This document shows positions 38,023 to 46,643 of a DNA stretch of 64,000 nucleotides, piece by piece; positions within the stretch are counted from its first letter, which is position 1; each line of letters begins with the position of its first letter. Below the pieces are notes generated by a model. That model did not search any database, was not told the origin of the DNA, and worked only from the letters and a program-made list of their open reading frames with translations. The stretch spans positions 473,620-537,619 of the forward strand of contig NZ_JAAVLX010000005.1 of assembly GCF_013114825.1 (NCBI RefSeq), written 5' to 3'. Position numbers and translations under genes: made by a program. The stretch is from Bradyrhizobium australiense (GTDB lineage Bacteria > Pseudomonadota > Alphaproteobacteria > Rhizobiales > Xanthobacteraceae).

Positions 38023-38317
38023 AGCAGATGGTCGATCTTCTGGAATAGCCGGTCATGTTTCCGACCGCCCCGGGTGGGTCTATCGAGCTCACTGCCGCAA
38101 TCGAAAAACATCTTGAGCTAACCTCTAGCATGAAAGCTTCACCGCGAGGCTTTCGGGTGTGAAAGCGTCACGCAACTCGTTTATGATAACATCTTTGGTG
38201 CTCATGGCGGCGGCGGACATAATTTGGCATCCGCTTTCCGTCAATGGCGTAGTCGAAGGAGAGGTATTCGCAATGTTAGGACTTGAAGCGTTTAGCATTG
38301 CGTAGTCAAAGTCAGCC

Positions 38318-38953
38318 ATGCCGATCGATTCATCAAAATTCTTCGACTCCATTCGCATCAAGCCTACCAAGGGGAGTGCGAAGCGCAAGGCGCAGGCGGG
38401 TCAGGAGGCCGCCCCCTGCGAATGGGCGGGCTGCCAGAACAAGGGCTCGCACCGCGTGCGGAAGGGGCGCGAGAACGCGCGCGAGTACTGGCACTTCTGT
38501 CTCGACCATGTCCGTGAGTACAGCCGGTCCTACAATTTCTTCCAGGGCATGAATCCGGAAGCGGTTGCGCGCTAGAAGGATGCGCTGACCGGCCATCGCC
38601 CGACCTGGAAGATGGGCGACGCCAACACCAGCGCCAAGCGCGGCAAGGGCAACGTCGAGGAAGACCTCGGCGGCGCCGCCGATCCCTTCAACGTGTTTGC
38701 CGAACTCAGCGGCCGCGCTGGCTGGCGGCCTGGCCCCGGCGCGCAGGGCAAGCGCGAGACCCGCGAGCGCAAGGCGCTGCAGGTGATGGGGCTCACCGCC
38801 GAAGCCACGCTCGAGGACGTCAAGGCCAAGTACAAGGCGCTGGTGAAGCAGCACCATCCCGACGCCAATGGCGGCGACCGCTCCACCGAAGACCGCCTGA
38901 TCGAGATCATCAAGGCGTACAACTATCTGAAGACCGTGGTGCGCGAGGCGTAG
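38318..38953 (+). pseudogene. J-domain (DnaJ-like) protein gene with one in-frame amber codon
   Basis: The first 85 codons read MPIDSSKFFDSIRIKPTKGS through NFFQGMNPEAVAR, ending in TAG. The same frame goes on KDALTGHRPTWKMGDANTSA and ends with the J-domain core YKALVKQHHPDANGGDRSTE, including the HPD motif. Relatives in Bradyrhizobium and Rhodopseudomonas read straight through this point. So one nonsense codon (perhaps with a lost codon) splits a gene of about 211 codons; the rest is intact, and the break may be recent. Reinitiation at the ATG at 38612 could still make a J-domain piece. Confidence 0.8.
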
Positions 38954-39115
38954 CGCCCCGCGCGTCTCTCACTCGTTGGACGTTGCGGGGCATCCCGCAG
39001 ATCGGTCGAACCCTAAAACTGGAGCAGGCCTTTCCCCCGATTTAGATTAATGAAAGTTGTCGTAGTCGGGGCGAAGCTGAGCAATGTTACCTATTGGCTC
39101 ATGGGGTCGGGTGCC

Positions 39116-40321
39116 CTAGTCGAACCTAAGGCATGCCGGAGTCGCAGCTTCTGCAGGTGCGACATCGCGCATGAAGGCAACAGCCAGTCCGACGCCGATG
39201 AAGCCAATCAGGATGGACCCTACAGCAAGGGATGTGACCCCGCTGATTTCGACGAGAATGCCGCCGAGAAAAGCGCCGATGGCGATTCCTGCGAAGGTGG
39301 TCGAGCTGTTCATTGCCAGAACGAGCTTCGACCTGTCCCCGGCCAGACCGAGAAGCCGGTGCTGGATCGGAACCAGATACATATAGCTCACGTTGCCCCA
39401 AAGAAAAGCGATGAGCACGGTTAAGGCACCATGGTGCCCGAATGCAACCAAACCTACGAGAAGGATTAGTTGTGCGCCGACCGCCGCAATAAGGACTTTG
39501 TAGGGGCCGAAACGATCGGTTAGAAAGCCGCACGCTGCGTTTCCCGTCACAGCTCCAAAACCGTACGCAAAGAGCGCGGCTGAGAGCAGCGGCACTCCGG
39601 TAAGCAGAGAACCGGTGATGAAGACGCTCACATAGGAGTAAACGATGAACTCGGAGACAACCACAAATAGCGTAACCGAAAGAATCCCGTAGACGACCTT
39701 GGAGAAGTCTTTCGAAGCCGGGCCGTTTCCGCGCTCTGGCGCCTTGGCAGAGACACCGGACATTATAGGGGCGAAAATCAGCAATGCGAGAAGCCCGGCA
39801 ACGACGACAAAACCGAAGGCGAAACGCCAGCCGATGGCATCCGCGATCCAGCTGGTCGCCGGAACACCCGCAACCTGTGAAACGGTCATGCCACCGAAGA
39901 TGAGGGACAATGCCAACCCTTTGCGAGCGGGCGGCAGGAGCTCGGCCGCCAGTGCGGTGGCCGCCGGGGTGAACATCGCTGCGCCGTAGGCCGAAATGAC
40001 GCGAGCTGCAGCGAGGGTCAGAAAGTTCGGAGCGATTGCGCAGATCAGGTTGCCGACGATGAAGATTGAAACGGATAGGATCTGGACATTGCGGCGGCTT
40101 ACGGCCTTGAACATCCAGGCATTCAGCGGTGCGAAAACGGCGTAGCAGAGTGCGTAGATCGAGATGATCCAGCCCGCCGCGCCGGTTGAAATCTTGAGGT
40201 CACGAGAAATCACTTCGAGTGCCCCGATGACGACAAACGTATCTAGGCCAATCGCGAACGCAGCGATGGTCAGAGCGGCAAGGATCAGTTTCGTTCGTTT
40301 ATCGGGAGGGGATAAGCTCAT
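39116..40321 (-). CDS. MFS exporter (AraJ/DHA1 type)
   Basis: About 401 residues with 12 membrane segments and the MFS loop motif in the second half (GFLTDRFGPYKVL). Start taken at 40321 (MSLSPPDKRTKL), with an alternative at 40369 that would overlap the preceding gene. It is the last gene of the operon that begins with pabA. Related carriers export sugars, amino-acid derivatives and drugs, so it is a candidate exporter for the product made by the upstream enzymes. Confidence 0.82.
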   Translation of the reverse strand: MSLSPPDKRTKLILAALTIAAFAIGLDTFVVIGALEVISRDLKISTGAAGWIISIYALCYAVFAPLNAWMFKAVSRRNVQILSVSIFIVGNLICAIAPNFLTLAAARVISAYGAAMFTPAATALAAELLPPARKGLALSLIFGGMTVSQVAGVPATSWIADAIGWRFAFGFVVVAGLLALLIFAPIMSGVSAKAPERGNGPASKDFSKVVYGILSVTLFVVVSEFIVYSYVSVFITGSLLTGVPLLSAALFAYGFGAVTGNAACGFLTDRFGPYKVLIAAVGAQLILLVGLVAFGHHGALTVLIAFLWGNVSYMYLVPIQHRLLGLAGDRSKLVLAMNSSTTFAGIAIGAFLGGILVEISGVTSLAVGSILIGFIGVGLAVAFMRDVAPAEAATPACLRFD

Positions 40322-40352
40322 GACGGTGCTGGTCCAGCTTATTGTGATGTGT

Positions 40353-40931
40353 TCAAGGCAGCAGGTCATGCAACTCAGGATAGGGGCTGGCGATAATCGT
40401 GCCCGAATAGCGGGGACGAGGGCCGTATAGCAGCCACGTCGTCACCACCTCGCCGATCTCCTGTATGATCTCAAGCTCGTCGGGATGTTCGAGCGCCGAT
40501 CTGCTGTAAGCAACCCCCGCATCATATAGGCCTTCAAGGAGTTTTTTCTCTACAACCGGCTTTGTTGTTTCGAAAATCAGCTTATTCCATGCTTTTGGGT
40601 CGATATACCCTACCGTTGGCTCGGGGAGTCCCAGTGTCCGAGGCTCCTTCACATCCTTGCGTTTGACGACCGCGATGCTTTGAGTAGGCAGTATGAAGGT
40701 GTCCACGACCTGCAGCCGATTGCGGAATTTCTCGGTTAGGAGGTGGACATTCAGGTGCGCGCTGCATTGGAGAACATAGCTGTCTCCGCGATCTGCGGCC
40801 TCCGCCGCCGCAGCGACGAGTTCGTCAACGAGTATGATGTCTCGCAGCTCGATCTGTTGGAAGTCGAGATATCTGAGGGCCGCATGATGGTGACAGCTTC
40901 TCGCCGGGCCAAGCGTGTAAATGCGGACCAT
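40353..40931 (-). CDS. Prephenate dehydratase-fold protein, BacA-like prephenate decarboxylase
   Basis: 192 residues. The N-terminal YTLGPARSCHHHAALRYLDF corresponds to the TLGPEGT start of the prephenate dehydratase fold, and the C-terminal half has KKLLEGLYDAGVAYSRSA and GEVVTTWLLYG. From memory these fit the non-aromatising decarboxylases of the bacilysin BacA, AerD and SalX type better than PheA dehydratases, because the dehydratase Thr-Arg-Phe motif and the ACT domain are not seen. Such enzymes turn prephenate into a dihydro-hydroxyphenylpyruvate. The start overlaps the chorismate mutase stop (TGATG). With an amino-deoxychorismate synthase upstream, the substrate could be 4-amino-4-deoxyprephenate; that is inference. 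Confidence 0.6.
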   Translation of the reverse strand: MVRIYTLGPARSCHHHAALRYLDFQQIELRDIILVDELVAAAAEAADRGDSYVLQCSAHLNVHLLTEKFRNRLQVVDTFILPTQSIAVVKRKDVKEPRTLGLPEPTVGYIDPKAWNKLIFETTKPVVEKKLLEGLYDAGVAYSRSALEHPDELEIIQEIGEVVTTWLLYGPRPRYSGTIIASPYPELHDLLP

Positions 40932-41242
40932 CAGGAGACGATCCTCTCCTCGTCTATGATCTTGGCTTCGAGTTCGCAGGCCTCTTCTATGATAGTATCG
41001 TAAATATCTTCAGTGAATTCCCTGCGCAGGCCGCGTTCCGCCCCAAGCTCGGCGCAGCGTGCCCTTACCTCTGCAACTCGATCGGGTTGCATCATCGCGA
41101 TCCCGCGCTTCTTCTTGTAACGCGCCACCTCAGCGCAGATGGAGAGTCTCTGGCTGAGGATCTCTACCAGTTGGTTGTCCAACTCGTTGATGAGGTCTCG
41201 AAACGGAAGAAGGCCAGTATCGGGGGCTGAGGTGTCGTTCAT
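40931..41242 (-). CDS. Chorismate mutase (AroQ class)
   Basis: 103 residues from the ATG at 41242, with AGGAG eight bases before it. The AroQ helical pattern is clear: FRDLINELDNQLVEILSQRL, ARYKKKRGIAMMQPDRV with the catalytic arginine and lysine positions, and ELGAERGLRREFTEDIYDTI. It rearranges chorismate to prephenate; homologues called PapB act on 4-amino-4-deoxychorismate in p-aminophenylalanine pathways. The frame continues upstream without a stop into the amidohydrolase remnant, so a fused product could be made, but the internal start is well placed. It overlaps the next gene. Confidence 0.8.
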   Translation of the reverse strand: MNDTSAPDTGLLPFRDLINELDNQLVEILSQRLSICAEVARYKKKRGIAMMQPDRVAEVRARCAELGAERGLRREFTEDIYDTIIEEACELEAKIIDEERIVS

Positions 41243-41912
41243 GGTATGGCTCCTGCCTGTTTCCTTCATTCCAATTCGCAGGCCCGCGGATAAATGCCCT
41301 GCGCAGGCCGACAACGCGCCCAGTCGGTAGCCGCCCTCCTGTACGATGCAGATCGGCTTGCCGATCGTGGCCAATGCCAGGCCGATTTCTCGGTAGACGT
41401 CTGGCGGAAGCGTCCAGCCGCCATGCGGATCTCCAACGACGATATCGTAGCCCAAGCTGACAACCAGAACATCCAGCGTGATAGCCCAGTCGGATTCCAG
41501 AAGCCCGCGAAGCGCCGATATGTATTCTGCCGGGCTCGGGTCGGTCAGAAATTCAAGATACCTGTGGCTGCCGAGTGCTGGTTCCGGCGTCGACGGACGT
41601 GTTCTGCGGCACACCGGCCGCTGCATATCGACTGGCAAGCTCGGTAATTTCGGGCTCTCGTGGATGTGGCCCGAGCCGGAGCGCCTCAAGGTAACCTGGA
41701 TCATGAAGACTCCCCAGGATCGTCATCACCTTGTCCGCGATGTTTTCAGAGGGCGAGATAGACTGAACACCGGGCGAGCTCTGCAATCCCGTCCGGATCT
41801 CGTTGATTCGGTCCTCCACTTCCCTTGAAGACTTAATTGAGCCGGTCGCATCGGCGATGAGGCCCGCAGGGCCGGAGGAGGCCGGTGTCAGGTGTACGGT
41901 TAGCCAAGTCAC
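41243..41912 (-). pseudogene. Histone-deacetylase/acetylpolyamine amidohydrolase family remnant
   Basis: The start (ATG 41912, overlapping the pabB stop as ATGA) gives a normal family N-terminus, with SISPSENIADKVMTILGSLH, DPGYLEALR and ASRYAAAGVPQNTSVDAGT, then leaves frame. The second frame has the C-terminal end: EYISALRGLLE, LDVLVVSLGYDIVVGDPHGG and CIVQEGGYRLGALSACAGHL. The middle, with the catalytic His pair and most zinc ligands, is missing (about 120 residues). The family removes acetyl groups from polyamines or lysines. The gene must be inactive, although the translational couplings of the operon are kept. Confidence 0.75.
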
Positions 41913-43927
41913 AGAAGCCTCCTTCGCCTTTGGCCCGCAGGTGTGAAGCCCATGCTTTCATAGAATGCGACCAACCTCTCGGCGCCGGGGCGGCCGGCCA
42001 GGGGAAGAGACACCTCGATCATGGGCCATCCCCGCGCTCGCGCCTCGCGGTCCACGGCCGCCAGAAGCCATCTCCCATGTTGAGCGGAGCGATAGCGCGG
42101 ATCGACCCAGAGCTCCTGCAGGACGCCATAATGGCCTGAAGCCCTGACCGCGGAGACCTGGGAGACGACGGCAATGCCGATCACTTCGGCAGCCGGCACA
42201 TTCTCCATTATCAAGGCGAAGCCGAGGCGCGAATCCATGGCCATTTGCCCAGCAATGCCGACCGCGGCCTGTAGCTCGAATTGCGGTCCCGGTCCTCCGA
42301 GCTCGGTGAGAAGTGCCTGCACACACTTAGCAATAGTGTCCCGATCCTGGAATCTCGCCAGGCGAACACGATGTGCGGAATTGGGTACTATTTCCTCGCT
42401 CGCATCATTATCTGCGCCATGGATCACCAGGGCATGATCCGGGTCGCCTGTTACGGCCTCGGCAATTGCACGGATCGGCTCGCGCGCCTTGAGGAGGATC
42501 TCGTCGAACTCCGCGTTGGGGTTGGACAACGCCACGATGGCGCCGCCGCAACCGATGCTCAGGTGCCGTCCCTGGCAGACGATAGTTCGGATGACGATGT
42601 TTAGGTCCACCTCCCCGCAGAGAGACAAATAGCCGATCGCCCCCGTGTAGACGCCCCTAGGTGCTTGTTCGAGCTCATCGATAATCTTTAAGGTGCGGAT
42701 CTTGGGCGCCCCCGTGATCGATCCGCCCGGAAAGCACACAGAAATGCAGGGGATGATATCGTCTGGCGAGGCCAGTTCGCCACGGATGATGCTTACCAAC
42801 TGGTGGACGGTTTTGTAGCTTTCGATGTGCATGAGGCTTGGCACATGAACGCTCCCGGTGCGGCAGATGCGGCCGAGGTCATTTCGCATCAGGTCCACGA
42901 TCATGAGATTCTCCGCCCGGCTCTTTTCGTCCAGGCGCAATTCTTCTGCAATCCGCTCATCTTCCTCTGGGATTGCATGTCGAGCCGCGGTTCCCTTGAT
43001 CGGTTTGGTCTCGACAATGAGGTTGCTGTGGATCCTCAGGAATCTCTCCGGGGAAGAGCTGGCAACACAGATATTTCCAAGCCTGAGGAAAGCGGAATAT
43101 GGGGCCGGGTTTCTCCGTCTTAGGATCCGATAAAGACCGAGCGGGTCGATCCCTGTCTCAACGGTAATCTCGTTTGTCAGACAGACCTCGTAGGTCTCGC
43201 CGGCACGGATTTCAGAAAGGCATCGTTCGATGTTTTCCAAGTACCGGGCCCGCCTCTGACGAAGCTTGAACTGAAGCGGAGCGCTGTTTGCGGGAGACGA
43301 TGGTGTGACACTGGGGGCCGGTTCGATGCGCTCGATGTCACGCTGGGTCTTGCTGACCCAGAGGGCGGCCTCCTCGGATACCGCCTCGGCTTCGGGGTAA
43401 AGCGCAACGATGTGGATGCGGTCATTCTCATGATCGAAGGCGAGGAATCTGGTGCAGAAGATAAAGCAGGCATCCGGATATTTCGAGGGTGGGGAACTGA
43501 CGCCACAGGTCAGAGACTTCAGTTCGTAGCCGAAATAGCCTACGTGGCCGCCTTTAAAGGGAATATCGGGCACATCGCCTGGATCCCGCAGCTTGTGAGC
43601 GGCATGGTTATTGGCAAGAAGGTCGAAAATCGATCGGGAGACGGTTGTCGGAGAGCCTCGGTCGTCTCGCGCGATCCGGATTTCCTGCCGAGAAGCATCG
43701 TAGGACGCCAGATAGCTGCGTGATCCGCCAAGCTCTCCCATGAAGGACCAGCGTGACAGCCCGGACACGAGCCTACTGCTGTCCAGCCAGAAAGCAGGCT
43801 GCGTACCCCCGAAGAGGCGCACGAAAACGTCCTCAGCGCTTACCCTGCATGAGATCGTTGAACTTCTCGCCACATACGTGACCGTCTCGAAAAGAAAGTC
43901 GCGGAGGTGCGAGACGTCCTCGGTCAT
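41909..43927 (-). CDS. Aminodeoxychorismate synthase component I fused to a GNAT acetyltransferase
   Basis: About 672 residues. Positions 1-500 are a PabB/TrpE-type chorismate-binding enzyme with the motifs IKGTAARHA, DEKSRAENLMIVDLMRNDLG and FPGGSITGAPKIRT. IKGTA and the Lys/Thr pattern favour aminodeoxychorismate (PabB) over anthranilate synthesis. Positions about 520-672 are a GNAT domain with the acetyl-CoA loop (LQELWVDPRYRSAQHGRWLL) and the C-terminal LVAFYESMGF. The start overlaps the pabA stop (TGATG). I do not know this fusion from standard PABA enzymes; the GNAT part may N-acetylate the amine formed or a later product. Confidence 0.82.
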   Translation of the reverse strand: MTEDVSHLRDFLFETVTYVARSSTISCRVSAEDVFVRLFGGTQPAFWLDSSRLVSGLSRWSFMGELGGSRSYLASYDASRQEIRIARDDRGSPTTVSRSIFDLLANNHAAHKLRDPGDVPDIPFKGGHVGYFGYELKSLTCGVSSPPSKYPDACFIFCTRFLAFDHENDRIHIVALYPEAEAVSEEAALWVSKTQRDIERIEPAPSVTPSSPANSAPLQFKLRQRRARYLENIERCLSEIRAGETYEVCLTNEITVETGIDPLGLYRILRRRNPAPYSAFLRLGNICVASSSPERFLRIHSNLIVETKPIKGTAARHAIPEEDERIAEELRLDEKSRAENLMIVDLMRNDLGRICRTGSVHVPSLMHIESYKTVHQLVSIIRGELASPDDIIPCISVCFPGGSITGAPKIRTLKIIDELEQAPRGVYTGAIGYLSLCGEVDLNIVIRTIVCQGRHLSIGCGGAIVALSNPNAEFDEILLKAREPIRAIAEAVTGDPDHALVIHGADNDASEEIVPNSAHRVRLARFQDRDTIAKCVQALLTELGGPGPQFELQAAVGIAGQMAMDSRLGFALIMENVPAAEVIGIAVVSQVSAVRASGHYGVLQELWVDPRYRSAQHGRWLLAAVDREARARGWPMIEVSLPLAGRPGAERLVAFYESMGFTPAGQRRRRLL

Positions 43928-44571
43928 CAGGCCACCTCCAGGCCCGCAAGCGAGGCTTGGGTTGCCGACGGGGCGCATGCATCGGAGAGGAAGTTGACAA
44001 AGATCTCTCGTCCGTATTGGGAGCAGATGGATTCTGGATGAAACTGCACGCCGTAGTGGGGCCGCTGCCGATGGCGCAGCCCCATGATGATGCCATCCTC
44101 GCTCATGGCCGTGCATTCAAGGCATTGCGGAAGATCACCTGTCACTGTCAGAGAATGGTATCTCGTCACATTGAAAGAACGCGGCAGCCCCTTGAAAAGA
44201 TCTGTTCCGGAGTTTGTGATGCTGCGGATCCGGCCGTGGAGCGGCTCCGGTGCTCGGGACACGGCTGCGCCATGGAAATGAGCAATGCATTGATGTCCCA
44301 GGCACACGCCCAAGACCGGAACGGCGCTGCCGGCCAGAACATCCATCGTCGAGCCGACATCCTTTGAAGTTTGGGGGTTTCCTGGTCCCGGCGAGAGAAT
44401 AATGCGGTCATGAGGGATTTTGCGAATTTCCCTCCACGGCACAGTGTTATCCAAGACAATGGCTTCTTTACCATTTACCTCGCCAACCATCTGGGCGATG
44501 TTGAACGTAAAGGAATCGAAGTTGTCGATCAGGATCACCGATTGCTTAAAGCTTGTCTCGCTTGCTGCCAT
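43927..44571 (-). CDS. Glutamine amidotransferase, aminodeoxychorismate synthase component II (PabA-like)
   Basis: 214 residues of a class I glutamine amidotransferase. Start LIDNFDSFTFNIAQ, oxyanion strand LSPGPGNP, nucleophile Cys in VLGVCLGHQCIAHFHGA, and the His-Glu pair in GVQFHPESI. It hydrolyses glutamine and channels ammonia to the PabB-type partner, with which it overlaps by one base (TGATG). It is the first gene of a six-gene minus-strand operon. No nod box, tts box or sigma-54 element was seen in the 200 bases upstream. Confidence 0.88.
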   Translation of the reverse strand: MAASETSFKQSVILIDNFDSFTFNIAQMVGEVNGKEAIVLDNTVPWREIRKIPHDRIILSPGPGNPQTSKDVGSTMDVLAGSAVPVLGVCLGHQCIAHFHGAAVSRAPEPLHGRIRSITNSGTDLFKGLPRSFNVTRYHSLTVTGDLPQCLECTAMSEDGIIMGLRHRQRPHYGVQFHPESICSQYGREIFVNFLSDACAPSATQASLAGLEVA

Positions 44572-45488
44572 CTTCGTTCCCTGCTGCGAACGTTCTAATC
44601 CATTCTATGAGAGGACTAAGCTGCGCCGAAATGCGGCGGCGTGAAAGAATACTGATGTGGATGCTCTGCCTTCTTTGAATCTTCTTTGGCCAAGCTCTGC
44701 CTCATTCGGGCGGCTCACGAGTTGATCTGCCCGAGAGCTGCCACGATTGAGTCCACGATGTGCTCGCTTACGTCGGCGAAGTTGGAATCATGAGGTGCTG
44801 TCGGCAGCCCAGAGGGCGGACGATTGACAGGCCAATGCGCGAGGCCTTTGGGCCTGCGGCTGCGATCACACTGAACAGTTCATCTACCTCCAAGAGAAAA
44901 ATATGCTGGATCGAGCCTGCGCACGCGGCATTTCTGCGACCGGCGAATCGGCGCACCAAGTTCGTTTGCGAGAGCGGACCCTTGGTTGATGTTACATGCC
45001 GAAGTCTTTGCATGTGATGCTCGCGCCACGTGGTGTTCGATCGGCCCAACGTTAACCAATGATTGCCGTGTCTTTCATTTGGATCAATCACTAGCGTTGG
45101 TAGTTGACTGCAGCGACGCATCAATCGCGTCGCCGATGGCCGACATGCGCACTGTGCCGACCTGACGCTGTGAAGAGGACCGGAGGTCATCATGCCATGC
45201 GAGCCCGACGGAGCGGGTGGTTCTCCAGGCGTGCCGTGATGCCTTACGACTGACGGGCCCTGCTGGGCGGACCCCGAGATGTGGTCTGCGAGACGGCCTG
45301 TTCCCCGCAATAGCGTGCCCGCGATCTTCTTGCCCGCGGCTGCGCCGCTCCTCGCGCAGCAACAAGATCGCCGCACGCCGTCCTCCGCATGCGCGGCGGC
45401 CTGACAGTGCGGGTCGGCCGCCCCGGGGCTCAAGACCGCCACAAGGCCGCGATGGTCGCCTGCTTGAACACAGCACAGGAGATCCACC
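44572..45488. other. Region between pabA and DUF736 remnant, no gene recognised
   Basis: About 0.9 kb with overlapping frames on both strands. A minus-strand frame ending at 44768 (KRLRHV to LGCRQHLMIPTSPT) reads like a protein end but I cannot name it. No nod, tts or sigma-54 sites were found. Confidence 0.4.
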
Positions 45489-45793
45489 ATGTCCCAAATC
45501 GGCTCGTTCACCCGCAGCAACGATGGCACCTACACCGGCACCATCAAGACGCTTGCGATCGACGCCAAGGCGCGCGTCGTCCCCAGCGAGCCCGTCTCCA
45601 CCAGCGACAAGGCGCCACACCTGCGCGTGATCGTCTCCGGGGTCGAGATCGGTACCGCTTTGGCGCCGGACCTCGAAGGACAACCGCACCTACTACTCGG
45701 TTAAGCTCGACGATCCGTCCTTCACCGCGCCCATCTACGCCAACCTCCTCGAAGGCAACGATGGCGACTTTGCGCTGATCTGGTCGCGCTGGC
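45489..45793 (+). pseudogene. DUF736 family gene, frameshifted
   Basis: Good ribosome site (AGGAGATCCACC) and the typical DUF736 start MSQIGSFTRSNDGTYTGTIK, TLAIDAKARVVP. After GVEIG the frame shifts; the usual second half (KDNRTYYSVKLDDPSFTAPI, YANLLEGNDGDFALIWSR) is coded in another frame. DUF736 proteins are common cargo of conjugative and integrative elements in rhizobia; their role is not known. Confidence 0.78.
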
Positions 45794-45798
45794 CGACA

Positions 45799-45831
45799 CC
45801 GCGGTGCCTCGCAACAGGCGAGGCACCGCGG
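45799..45831 (+). terminator. Perfect 14-bp inverted repeat after the DUF736 remnant
   Basis: CCGCGGTGCCTCGC, a five-base loop AACAG, then GCGAGGCACCGCGG. It follows the DUF736 coding end directly. There is no T-run, so either it is a Rho-independent-like hairpin with a weak tail or it has another role. Confidence 0.55.
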
Positions 45832-45889
45832 AGGGCAGCCCGTTATGCGGAGCGGAACAGCGACAAAAGACCTCGAAAACCGGGACTAA

Positions 45890-46071
45890 CAGGCAACGAC
45901 TCCGCATAATCCCACGCTACGCACGATCGGCATTAGCTCCCAAGATGCGGAAGTGCGGGCCTTCAGAGGGGTTCTCGACGCGGACCAGCTTGGCCTTGGC
46001 TTTAGAGCGAGGGGACGAATCGAGCCGGAAAAGCCGGTGCCATTCGAGGTGAAGGTGCCGATGGTCGCCAT
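45890..46071 (-). pseudogene. Second DUF736 copy, truncated and frameshifted
   Basis: On the minus strand the start MATIGTFTSNGTGFSGSIRP, LALK matches DUF736; the next residues (KLVRVENPSEGPHFRILGAN) appear in another frame, and homology ends about 60 codons in. It faces the first DUF736 remnant, with the hairpin between them. Confidence 0.7.
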
Positions 46072-46220
46072 TATCGTATCTTGTTTTCACTTTCCCGGGC
46101 CGCGCCCATCGCGGCCCCGATGGCTGGCGGCAGACCGGAGGCGGTCGACTGGCACCCGAAGGGGCCGGCCACTATCGAGGGCGGCCAGGGTGCGACTTTC
46201 TTGTCCTGCGCGAGGAAATG

Positions 46221-46267
46221 ATACGGAGCGTGGATGCTTACCATCCAAAAAATCAATTTTACCAATG
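46221..46267 (+). promoter_or_regulatory. nod box (NodD binding site)
   Basis: The right half, GATG-N6-ATC then AAAAAATCAATTTTACCAAT, agrees with the consensus (GATG-N6-ATC-NAAACAATC-RATTTTACCAATC) almost base for base. The left part (ATACGGAGCGTG) fits the ATCCAYNNYRYR element less well. It points toward the nodF remnant starting 126 bases further on. NodD bound to plant flavonoids activates transcription from such boxes. Confidence 0.85.
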
Positions 46268-46392
46268 TTGCGGAATGTTGCATTGGCAACAGCACTTGAC
46301 CCAACCGATTACGTGACTGCTTCTATCGGCGACGCGGCTCGGCTAAGGAACGGCGTCGCGTTCGCGTCGAGGCGCCTGATGGAAGCAACAGG

Positions 46393-46643
46393 ATGGCAGA
46401 TCAAACTTGCGATGGAAATCATCGCCAAAACCAAGGAATACCCGCGGGCGGCGGCGAGATAACGATCGAGACGGAACTTACCTTGCGTGGCATCCAGTCG
46501 CCGGAGTTGACGACCTCATCTACGACCTGGAGCAGTCCAACTGCATGCAGATCGAGATGAACACGGATGATGCGTGGTCGACTCTTGAGCATATCGGCGA
46601 CATGGTTGAAGCTGTCCACGGCTTGCTCGCTAAGAAGGCCTGA
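46393..46643 (+). pseudogene. nodF: nodF (acyl carrier protein) remnant
   Basis: The start ATG GCA GAT CAA gives MADQ as in NodF, then the match changes frames: IKLAMEIIAKTKEY, GGGEITIETELTLRGIQSPE, and finally VDDLIYDLEQSNCMQIEMNT, DDAWSTLEHIGDMVEAVHGL, LAKKA, which is unmistakably the NodF C-terminus. The serine for phosphopantetheine (in place of GIDSLGL) sits in a shifted frame. At least two frameshifts make it inactive. NodF with NodE makes unsaturated fatty acyl chains for Nod factors. Confidence 0.85.

Noticed and set aside
40931..41704. Single fused gene of deacetylase C-terminus and chorismate mutase
   Set aside because: The frame is open, but the chorismate mutase has its own ATG with AGGAG, and the deacetylase part is a decayed piece without a start.
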